From DATEMK01 sp035275625 (GTDB taxonomy: Bacteria; Bacteroidota; Bacteroidia; AKYH767-A; OLB10), in contig DATEMK010000457.1 of assembly GCA_035275625.1 (NCBI GenBank), positions 1-8,009 of the forward strand: a stretch of DNA of 8,009 nucleotides, given 5' to 3'. Both the position numbers and the translations under genes were made by a program. Of the stretch, positions 1 through 6,270 are shown in pieces (positions within the stretch are counted from its first letter, which is position 1; each line of letters opens with the position of its first letter). A model generated the notes under the pieces. That model had not been told where the DNA came from. It searched no databases and saw nothing but the letters and a program-made list of their open reading frames with translations.

Positions 1-145
1 ATTCCGGCCTCACGGTCGGGAGTTTCCGAGTTCGGAAAGGCAGGGATGGTTTCATTGACGGGAAGACGAACAATAAAATAAAGAAAATTTATCGAGCCCG
101 AAACGGATTGCATCCATACGTGGGGTTTGTATAGTTCAACAGCCA
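1..145 (-). CDS. 5' fragment of an unknown protein, related at its N-terminus to the adjacent 100-aa protein
   Basis: An open frame starts at the ATG at 145-143 and runs without a stop to the window edge, giving the first 48 codons; the C-terminus is missing. The start MAVELYKPHVW resembles MELNKPYVW of the gene just upstream (182-484). The shared part is E-L-x-K-P-[HY]-V-W, and over 24 aligned bases (133-110 against 478-455) 17 are identical, so the two probably arose by duplication. After this stretch the sequences no longer align by eye. The visible part has no signal peptide, membrane segment or catalytic motif. It lies 36 bp after the preceding stop codon on the same strand, so it is probably the third gene of a protease-led operon. 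I do not recognise the family. The frame, the fitting start and the paralogous N-terminus argue that it is real. Confidence 0.62.
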
Positions 146-181
146 TAATACATTTTTGTTTTTAAGGTTGATTCATGTTGT

Positions 182-484
182 TTAGAAGAAAAAGTCGACA
201 TCCGGTTTTACCGTGCAGCTTCCCCTGATTGTTGCTCCATCCATCACCCTGACAGTAATTTTGGTATGCCTTGATGTATAGTTTGCAGTAGTGTAAGAAA
301 AAACTTCGGGTGGATTTTCAGCGCTGCCAAACGGAATTTCAATAATGTAACGGTCTTCATCTGAAGATTCGACAGCCACATCAATATTCAGAGCGCGGTA
401 AGCACCACAATTGCAGCGGATTTTAAGTTGCGGCTGCTGGGATTCGGAGGGAATTACCCAAACGTAGGGTTTATTCAGTTCCAT
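182..484 (-). CDS. Unknown 100-aa protein encoded directly after an S8 protease
   Basis: The complete frame starts at ATG 484-482 and ends with TAA at 184-182. It begins 12 bp after the stop of the S8 protease gene, so the two are almost certainly co-transcribed. The protein has no signal peptide or membrane helix. Its alternating hydrophobic/polar pattern (RYIIEIPF at 45-52, KITVRVMD at 75-82) suggests a mostly beta fold. A CxC pair (C24, C26) and a third cysteine (C90) are present, and the C-terminus ends in three phenylalanines after DVD. The N-terminus MELNKPYVW matches the start of the next gene (1-145). I do not recognise a family. The position suggests a substrate, inhibitor or partner of the protease, but nothing in the sequence proves it. 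No clear Shine-Dalgarno sequence precedes the start, which is usual in Bacteroidota. Confidence 0.75.
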   Translation of the reverse strand: MELNKPYVWVIPSESQQPQLKIRCNCGAYRALNIDVAVESSDEDRYIIEIPFGSAENPPEVFSYTTANYTSRHTKITVRVMDGATIRGSCTVKPDVDFFF

Positions 485-496
485 AGTATGATGATT

Positions 497-1654
497 TTAT
501 TTCGGTTTTTTAGGTTCTTGCGGCTTGATAAGTTCTTTAATAATTTCAACTGTATTTATTCTTTTATACACCAGCGAGTCGTAATAGACGTTTTTCTTAT
601 CAGCAGGTGTAGAATCGTGCGGAATATTTTTTACCTCGTCACCGCCCGCAGTCAGGCATTTCATCAAAACAGCAACAGGTGGAAGGTCTTTATAGCTTTT
701 GGGTTTTGAACCAATAGCAATCTGCTGCATGAGCAAAATTATTCCTGTTACAATAGGAGCAGCCAGGCTGGTTCCTGTCATATAACCGTACCCACCTTTA
801 ATGTCAAGTGAAACCGAAAAAACTCCCGGTGCCAGTATAAAGCATGGAGCGTCTTTTGTAAATGGAGGTATACGCTGTGAAAACGGGGCAATGGTATCCA
901 TAACGTAGCCTTCAAAAGGAAAATTTACTACAGCGCCAACGCTAATCACATTGTGATTGTAAGCCGGGTATGCCACCCCGTATTTGCGGAAACGTTCAAA
1001 ATTATTTCCGGACGAAACTACAACAGGTATGTTATATTCTTTATTGAGCCGTTCAATACATTTCACCAGCTCATGACTCTGCATGAGATTACTTCGCATG
1101 AGATTGTCGCCTCCATTGATAGAAAGATTGACTACTGAAATCATCGGATCAGCCGGGTTCCATTTTTTCACACGTTTAATAATTTCCTTGAACGCTTTTA
1201 CAATGTTAAACCAGGAAGCATCACCGCCCGAACCGTTAGTGACTTTAAGAGAAAGGATCATAGCTTCGTTTGCCACGCCTTTGCCTGCCACGCTTTCCCC
1301 CCTGCCTGCAATCAAACCGGCAATATGCGTTCCATGTCCCAGCAAGTCATAAATATCTTCTTCTTTCTTGCTTTTCTCGCTTTCATTGCAGCAAATCCTT
1401 TCCGTAATGGCATCATCAATATCCTTGTGATGCGCCACACCAGAATCAATAAGTGCTGCGCAGAAGCCTTTACCGTTTGCTTTATACTTTGCTATAATAT
1501 CATCAAGCTTAATTGCTTTGCGGGTATTAAACATTTTTTCGTCTATCGTATCTGTCACGACTGGTGGCTTTGGAAGAGGCGAAACACTTCTAAAATCTCT
1601 TTTAAGGGGTTGAAGCTCATCGAGAGTTTGTCGGGGTAATTTTTTTTGAATCAT
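497..1654 (-). CDS. Subtilisin-family (S8) serine protease, probably cytoplasmic
   Basis: This 385-aa serine endopeptidase has the full subtilase catalytic set: Asp70 in AALIDSGV, His107 in GHGTHIAGLIAG, the oxyanion Asn217 in SSGNN, and Ser296 in GTSLAAP. The peptidase domain spans about residues 62-340. The first ~60 residues are charged and proline-rich and could act as a short pro-segment. The C-terminal tail (from ~360) is lysine-rich and ends in proline/lysine. There is no signal peptide or lipobox, and six or more cysteines are scattered through it, so a cytoplasmic location is likely, unlike most secreted subtilases. A second, less likely option is export by an unrecognised route. The start ATG at 1654-1652 is followed at once by an A8 run (codons 3-5). 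Two small genes follow 12 bp and then 36 bp downstream. The response regulator gene lies 65 bp upstream on the same strand, so read-through from it is possible; I see no convincing promoter in that gap. Confidence 0.93.
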   Translation of the reverse strand: MIQKKLPRQTLDELQPLKRDFRSVSPLPKPPVVTDTIDEKMFNTRKAIKLDDIIAKYKANGKGFCAALIDSGVAHHKDIDDAITERICCNESEKSKKEEDIYDLLGHGTHIAGLIAGRGESVAGKGVANEAMILSLKVTNGSGGDASWFNIVKAFKEIIKRVKKWNPADPMISVVNLSINGGDNLMRSNLMQSHELVKCIERLNKEYNIPVVVSSGNNFERFRKYGVAYPAYNHNVISVGAVVNFPFEGYVMDTIAPFSQRIPPFTKDAPCFILAPGVFSVSLDIKGGYGYMTGTSLAAPIVTGIILLMQQIAIGSKPKSYKDLPPVAVLMKCLTAGGDEVKNIPHDSTPADKKNVYYDSLVYKRINTVEIIKELIKPQEPKKPK

Positions 1655-1719
1655 TTTTAGTACTGAATCAGGATTTAGGAAACAAAAATTTCAGGAATTA
1701 TTAAGTAAAGTTAAATATT

Positions 1720-2373
1720 TCATGCAAGCAACAGTAATCTTTCATTTATCGTTTTAGCAACAGCCTCCGTCATCGAAACCACATGCAGCTTTTCGTAAAT
1801 GTGCTTAATGTGTGTCCGCACTGTGTCATAGCTGATGGATAATTCTTCGCCAACCATTTTCAAACTCATTCCTTTTACCAGGCACTCCAGCACCTCTTTT
1901 TCACGGGCACTTAAATGATAGTCTTTTTGGGGAGTTGCATAAGATGGCAGATGGTTTCGAAACATCTTCAAAACCTTTTGTGCAATAACCGGTGTCATAG
2001 GGGCACCGCCTGCAAACACTTCTTTTATGGCTTCCATGAGTTTTGCAGGAGTAGTATTTTTTAACAAATAACCTGACGCACCAAAACAGATGGATGAAAA
2101 AACTTTATCCTCATCATCAAAATTGGTAAGCATTAGAATTTTTGTTTCCGGAAACTTCAGCCGCAATTCTTTTACGGCATCAATACCCGATTTGCCGGGC
2201 ATCTGGATATCCATCAGTACTACATCCGGATTCGCTTTTTTAAAATCTTTCAACAGGGTTGAACAATCCAAGAAACTGCCGCACCATTCAAAACCTTCCG
2301 TGCCCTTAATGATCATTCCCAGTGCATCGCGTACTTTCTTACTGTCATCGAAAACACATACACGTATATTCAT
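1720..2373 (-). CDS. NarL/FixJ-type response regulator (REC + LuxR-type HTH)
   Basis: This 217-aa transcription factor has an N-terminal receiver domain (about 1-120) and a C-terminal LuxR-type helix-turn-helix (about 153-212). The receiver has the acidic pair Asp9/Asp10, the phospho-acceptor Asp55 in VVLMDIQMPG, Thr83 and Lys105, so all residues needed for phosphorylation and switching are present. The HTH contains LSAREKEVLECLVKG and the recognition region SYDTVRTHIKHIYEKL, typical of NarL-type regulators. The gene is divergent from a sensor histidine kinase, with 168 bp between the two start codons; that kinase is the obvious candidate partner. The kinase, however, has a HisKA-like phosphoacceptor motif rather than the HisKA_3 type usually paired with NarL-type regulators. 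A -7 box lies 22 bp upstream of the ATG and a perfect inverted repeat overlaps the promoter, which is compatible with autoregulation. Confidence 0.95.
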   Translation of the reverse strand: MNIRVCVFDDSKKVRDALGMIIKGTEGFEWCGSFLDCSTLLKDFKKANPDVVLMDIQMPGKSGIDAVKELRLKFPETKILMLTNFDDEDKVFSSICFGASGYLLKNTTPAKLMEAIKEVFAGGAPMTPVIAQKVLKMFRNHLPSYATPQKDYHLSAREKEVLECLVKGMSLKMVGEELSISYDTVRTHIKHIYEKLHVVSMTEAVAKTINERLLLLA

Positions 2374-2395
2374 TTATAAAGCTTTTGCAAATATT

Positions 2396-2426
2396 CAAAA
2401 GTAAAAATGATTTGTCCAATCACCAA
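2396..2426 (-). promoter_or_regulatory. Putative Bacteroidota-type promoter of the response regulator gene
   Basis: On the minus strand TACTTTTG (2403-2396) is an exact match to the -7 consensus TAnnTTTG. A TTG at 2426-2424 lies 20 bases further upstream, close to the spacing of the -33 element. The predicted start of transcription would leave a leader of roughly 15 bases before the ATG at 2373. The -33 TTG falls inside the inverted repeat at 2418-2437. The match is by eye; short AT-rich motifs occur by chance. Confidence 0.5.
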
Positions 2427-2437
2427 GTTCGGTGATT
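2418..2437. promoter_or_regulatory. Perfect 7-bp inverted repeat, candidate operator
   Basis: AATCACC and GGTGATT are exact reverse complements separated by the 6-bp spacer AAGTTC. The element lies between the two divergent genes, over the -33 region of the response regulator promoter. Its right half (TTCGGTGATT, 2428-2437) recurs 18 bp downstream as TTCGGTGGTC (2446-2455), 8 of 10 bases identical. A dyad of this size fits binding of a dimeric HTH regulator, possibly the neighbouring NarL-type protein. It has no T-tract and is unlikely to be a terminator. Confidence 0.45.
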
Positions 2438-2497
2438 TATTTTCTTTCGGTGGTCAAATAAAACGGAAATGATTTACAAAAAGTCCCTCTTTTATTT

Positions 2498-2505
2498 TAC
2501 GTTTG
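2498..2505 (+). promoter_or_regulatory. Putative -7 box of the histidine kinase gene
   Basis: TACGTTTG is an exact match to the Bacteroidota -7 consensus TAnnTTTG. No clear TTG is seen at the -33 distance; the nearest candidate is TTTAC at 2473-2477, 20 bases before the box. Transcription from here would start near 2511-2514, giving a leader of about 30 bases to the ATG at 2542. The same start point would leave almost no leader for the alternative ATG at 2515, which supports the downstream start. Confidence 0.42.
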
Positions 2506-2531
2506 TAACCGCAAATGCCCTTGTTCGGCTT

Positions 2532-2536
2532 AAGGA
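2532..2536 (+). promoter_or_regulatory. Shine-Dalgarno-like AAGGA supporting the kinase start at 2542
   Basis: AAGGA lies 5 bases before the ATG at 2542. Such a sequence is uncommon in front of Bacteroidota genes. With the signal peptide that begins at this ATG, it favours 2542 over the in-frame ATG at 2515. Confidence 0.35.
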
Positions 2537-2541
2537 ATCTG

Positions 2542-4536
2542 ATGAAGAAAATATTCTTTTCCTGTTTAATTATTTTTCAAAGTTCAATGTTGTTTGCCTT
2601 GACAGCAGAACAGGATTCTTTATTAAAATTACTGAAGACAAATATTCCGGATACTGTACGGCTGAGTGTTTTATCCGAACTAACAGAAATCACAGATGAC
2701 CCTAAAATATGGTCGCAATATAATAAGCAGGCAAAGGAGCTTGCTATCAGGCTGACTTCAAGTAACGACAGTGAAACAAAAAGAAAAGCAAATATTGCGC
2801 TTGCCACAGCGTATAATAATGAGGGACTCTTTTATAATCTCACCGGCAAAGCAAGCAGGGCTGTGGATTGCCTGCATAAAAGCCTTGAGTTGCGTGAGCA
2901 GCTCGGCATTAAAAGCGACCTTTCTGAAACATTGCATAACCTCGGCACGATGTATTATGATATCGGGGAATACACCCTCGCACAGCAATATTTTAACCGC
3001 AGTCTTCGCCTGTCGGAAGAAATAAAAGATTCTGTAAATGCCGCCATTTCCCTTAATTATATCGGGATGATTGCTATAAAAAATAAAGACTATGATAAAG
3101 CATTGAAATGTTTTGAAGGAACGCTTTCTGTTTTTAAAAATTCCGGTGATGTTAAAAGTTATGCAACTACACTTGATAATATCGGGATGGCACATTTTCT
3201 TCTGAAGGAAGATGACAAAGCCCTGGCTTTTTTAAACGAAGCAGAAAAGATTCAGAAAAATTATGATGATCCGGCCATCCTTTCTGCCACTTTCAGGAGT
3301 ATCGGAACGATCCAGCTTAACAAAAGAAATACTGTCGCTGCTTTAAATTACGGAACCCTTGCTCTTGAGCAGGCAAAGAAATCAGGTTTCCCAAGGGAAA
3401 TTGCCAACGCGGAAGAGCTGCTCGCAAAAGTATATGAATCGAAAAAAGATTTTACAAATGCATTTTATCACTATAAAAATTTTATCGCTTACCATGACAG
3501 TATAAAAGACGAAGAAGCCCGTAAAGTTGCCATTGCCGAACAGCTTAAATCAGGTTATGAAAAAAAAGCAGCCGTCATGAAAGCAGAGCAGGAAAAAAAG
3601 GACGCGCTTGCAAAACAGGAAATAAGCAGGCAAAAAATATTAAAAAATGCTTTGATTGCCGGTGTGATCCTGCTTCTTTTATTTTCATTTGTATTGTACA
3701 GCCGTTTCAGGCTGAAGAAAAAATCTACGGAACAATTAAGCAAAGCGTACGCTGATTTAAAACTTACACAGCAACAATTACTGCACCAGGAAAAAATGGC
3801 TTCATTAGGACAAATAGCTGCAGGCATTTCACATGAAATTCAAAACCCGTTGAATTTTGTGAACAATTTTTCCTCCTTATCAAAGGAGCTGCTTGATGAG
3901 ATCAAAAATTCAAAGGATGAAAATGAAAAAAATGAGCTATTGGACGGGTTAGAAAATAATATTGAAAAAATAGCATTGCACGGCAACCGCGCCAGCCGGA
4001 TTATTACATCTATTTTAAGGCAAAGCCACCACTCCTCAACTGAAAAACAAATGACAGATATTAACCAGTTGTGCGATGAATTTATAATGCTCGCCTACCA
4101 GGGCATGAGAAGTAATTATCCTGATTTCAACTGCGAAATAATTAAAAACCTGGATCCCGCAACTCCTAAAATATTAACAGCCCCGCAGGATATTGCACGC
4201 GTGCTTTTGAATTTATTTAATAATGCGTTTTATGCTGTAAAGGAAAGGTCGGAGATCGGAGGTCAGAAGCCGGAAGCATATTTTCCGAAGGTTTCCTTAA
4301 TGACTCAATTACAAAATAACTCAATAACTATTTCTGTAAAGGACAACGGAAACGGAATTCCTGAACAAATAAAGCAAAAAATATTCGAACCTTTTTTCAC
4401 CACTAAAACGGCAGGCAACGGGACAGGATTGGGACTTTCCATTTCTTTTGATATTATTAAAATGCATGGTGGTGAAATCACAGTCAATAGTATAGAAAAC
4501 GAATCTACAGAATTTAAAATTACATTGCCTGTGTGA
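2542..4536 (+). CDS. Sensor histidine kinase with periplasmic TPR domain
   Basis: This 664-aa membrane kinase autophosphorylates a histidine and passes the phosphate to a response regulator. Starting at 2542, it has a signal peptide (MKKIFFSCLIIFQSSMLFALTA, residues 1-22, shown here by its ends MKK and ALTA), about six tetratricopeptide repeats (roughly 84-323), a lysine-rich coiled coil (325-368), one membrane helix (about 370-387), a second coiled linker, a DHp domain with His431 in GISHEIQNPLNFV, and a HATPase domain. The ATPase shows the N-box Asn561 (NLFNNAFYAV), Asp601 in DNGNGI, and GNGTGLGLS at 625-633. The TPRs should lie in the periplasm and sense a protein or peptide partner. An in-frame ATG at 2515 would add nine residues ahead of the signal peptide and is less likely. 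The kinase is divergent from a response regulator and lies 24 bp upstream of a membrane glycosyltransferase-like gene, so the two are probably one operon. Confidence 0.93.
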   Translation: MKKIFFSCLIIFQSSMLFALTAEQDSLLKLLKTNIPDTVRLSVLSELTEITDDPKIWSQYNKQAKELAIRLTSSNDSETKRKANIALATAYNNEGLFYNLTGKASRAVDCLHKSLELREQLGIKSDLSETLHNLGTMYYDIGEYTLAQQYFNRSLRLSEEIKDSVNAAISLNYIGMIAIKNKDYDKALKCFEGTLSVFKNSGDVKSYATTLDNIGMAHFLLKEDDKALAFLNEAEKIQKNYDDPAILSATFRSIGTIQLNKRNTVAALNYGTLALEQAKKSGFPREIANAEELLAKVYESKKDFTNAFYHYKNFIAYHDSIKDEEARKVAIAEQLKSGYEKKAAVMKAEQEKKDALAKQEISRQKILKNALIAGVILLLLFSFVLYSRFRLKKKSTEQLSKAYADLKLTQQQLLHQEKMASLGQIAAGISHEIQNPLNFVNNFSSLSKELLDEIKNSKDENEKNELLDGLENNIEKIALHGNRASRIITSILRQSHHSSTEKQMTDINQLCDEFIMLAYQGMRSNYPDFNCEIIKNLDPATPKILTAPQDIARVLLNLFNNAFYAVKERSEIGGQKPEAYFPKVSLMTQLQNNSITISVKDNGNGIPEQIKQKIFEPFFTTKTAGNGTGLGLSISFDIIKMHGGEITVNSIENESTEFKITLPV

Positions 4537-4560
4537 TTTTTTATTTTAAATTCGATTGTT

Positions 4561-6270
4561 GTGAAAAAACAAAAACATTCCCATAGCATTCCGGAAAATA
4601 ATAAATACGCAATCTGGATATTACTTGCTGTTACTTTTCTATGTTATATACGGATTTTAGGATTTAATGTCACACAACTGGATGATACTGTTTTTATCAA
4701 TGATAAGCATGAATTTATCAGCAGCTTTAAAAACATTCCGGCTGCTTTTACACAGGGATGCTTTAATGAAAAAGATATTTATTACCGCCCTGTACTCTTG
4801 GTCTATTTCATTTTGCTTAATCCTTTTACCAGCAAATCTTCCATTGCCGTATATCATCTTGGCAGCATTATTTTTCACCTGCTGAATGTATATTTAGTTT
4901 TTACTCTTTTATATAAGCTTATCAAAAATAAAAATCACAGCTTATGGCTGGCTGCTTTTTTTGCTTTGCATCCTGCATTCACCATGGCAGTTGCATGGAT
5001 ACCCGGTATCAACGATTTATTGCTTTCCACATTTGCATTGTGTTATTTTCTTACGCTCATTAAAATTGCTGACGGAGGAACGTGGAAAGACATTTTATTA
5101 AATGCATTGTTTCTATTTCTTGGATTATTTACAAAAGAAACCGGTTCATTTTTACCCTTTGGCGCGGCATTAATATTATGGTACAAAGGCAGCTTTAAAA
5201 CTTTCAGCAGTTCTATAAAATTTTTATTGGTTTGTAATGTTGCCGCCTGGATGGCCTGGTTTTTTGCAAGAAAAAATGTGCTGCCTGCCGAAGCCGCTTC
5301 CATGATCAATGCGGAAATGTTATCAGAGGCGCTGACTAAAATAAACGGGCTTATTCAATATTTTGGAAAATGTATTCTTCCATTCAATCTTACTGTTTTT
5401 CCGACAATTGAAAATACTAATACGCTGTGGGGATCTCTCGCTATTTTGATTGTCACTGTCCTTATTGCAATGAATAAAAAAAGAAATTACAAAGAAATTT
5501 TATTTGGAGCTGCATGGTTTGTATTGTTTCTGCTTCCTATCTTTTTTGTTCCTAAAAATATTAACAACCAGCTTTTCGAACACCGTTTGTATTTACCTGT
5601 GATCGGAATTCTTTTTCTCCTGCGGCAGACCATTGTATTCAGTTCTCTGACCAATGCTGACCGGAATTCTATAATTATTTTCATCGGCCTTGTTTGGGTA
5701 ATCATCATACATCTATATCTTCCTGATTTCAAAGACACATTCAGCTTTTGGTATAAAGCGGTAGCCGCTTCACCGGATAATGCTTACGCCAATAAATTGC
5801 TCGGTATAAAATTAGCCGAAAACGAAAGAAAGGCTGAAGCTGTTCCTTATATCCAAAAAGCATATAATCTTGACTCAACAGAGAAATATATACATTTATT
5901 TATGGCAAGGCTCATTTATATGCCTCAGCAAAAATGGGATTCAGCACGTTATATGCTGGAGCGTGAAATTAAAATCACTCCCGGATTTCCTGATAACTAT
6001 GCTGAACTGGCTCATGTGTGCTTTGAACTGAAAGACCGGGCGGCAACAGAAAAATATATTCTTAAATATCTTGAATTAAATCCCCGTGATGAGATGCTGA
6101 ATTCAAATTTACTATTGCTATACAGGGACCAGGGAAAATATAAACAGGCAAAGGAACAGGCAGATAAAATACGGGCTATGGGAATTTTTGTGGATGAAAA
6201 TCTTTATAATGTAATTGCAGATTCAGCAAAAATTAATTTTTCAGAAACTCCTGATTCAGTTACCAAATAA
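4561..6270 (+). CDS. TMTC-like GT-C-fold membrane glycosyltransferase with C-terminal TPRs
   Basis: This 569-aa polytopic protein has about 11-12 membrane helices in residues 16-386 and about four TPR-like repeats at 400-545. Its layout and motifs match the bacterial relatives of the PMT/TMTC family, lipid-phosphosugar-dependent glycosyltransferases: an acidic pair in the first extracytoplasmic loop (LDD, Asp41/Asp42), YRPVLL at 75-80, ALHPAFTMAVAWIPGINDLL at 135-154, FTKETG at 190-195, and EHRLYLP at 340-346 (usual form ER-x-LYLP). Donor and acceptor cannot be read from the sequence; enzymatic activity is an inference. The TPR tail should be extracytoplasmic if the first loop is. The start is GTG at 4561: upstream in frame there is only the kinase stop at 4534-4536, and the next methionine lies far inside the membrane domain. 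It follows the kinase by 24 bp. Its 3' end overlaps the convergent phosphatase gene by 15 bp. Confidence 0.85.
   Translation: MKKQKHSHSIPENNKYAIWILLAVTFLCYIRILGFNVTQLDDTVFINDKHEFISSFKNIPAAFTQGCFNEKDIYYRPVLLVYFILLNPFTSKSSIAVYHLGSIIFHLLNVYLVFTLLYKLIKNKNHSLWLAAFFALHPAFTMAVAWIPGINDLLLSTFALCYFLTLIKIADGGTWKDILLNALFLFLGLFTKETGSFLPFGAALILWYKGSFKTFSSSIKFLLVCNVAAWMAWFFARKNVLPAEAASMINAEMLSEALTKINGLIQYFGKCILPFNLTVFPTIENTNTLWGSLAILIVTVLIAMNKKRNYKEILFGAAWFVLFLLPIFFVPKNINNQLFEHRLYLPVIGILFLLRQTIVFSSLTNADRNSIIIFIGLVWVIIIHLYLPDFKDTFSFWYKAVAASPDNAYANKLLGIKLAENERKAEAVPYIQKAYNLDSTEKYIHLFMARLIYMPQQKWDSARYMLEREIKITPGFPDNYAELAHVCFELKDRAATEKYILKYLELNPRDEMLNSNLLLLYRDQGKYKQAKEQADKIRAMGIFVDENLYNVIADSAKINFSETPDSVTK

Noticed and set aside
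428..709. Plus-strand open frame of 93 codons across the protease/small-gene junction
   Set aside because: It is antisense to two better supported genes, is rich in Phe and Arg as expected of a shadow frame, and has no promoter or start signal.
1325..1639. Plus-strand open frame of 104 codons opposite the protease gene
   Set aside because: It lies fully antisense to the conserved catalytic domain and N-terminus of the subtilase, has no recognisable motif, and its composition is that of a mirrored coding strand.
1663..1671. Short palindrome CTGAATCAG between the response regulator and the protease
   Set aside because: Nine bases in AT-rich DNA, with no T-tract and no flanking promoter element, is not enough to call an operator or terminator.
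2469..2699. Plus-strand open frame overlapping the start of the kinase gene
   Set aside because: It runs in another frame through the kinase signal peptide and has no recognisable domain; the kinase frame has a signal peptide and full domain order.
2758..3195. Minus-strand open frame of 145 codons inside the kinase TPR region
   Set aside because: It is antisense to six clear TPR repeats; the repeated coding pattern explains the long stop-free antisense frame.
4537..4560. Possible promoter or terminator between the kinase and the glycosyltransferase
   Set aside because: The 24-bp gap has neither a dyad nor a TAnnTTTG box; simple co-transcription explains it.
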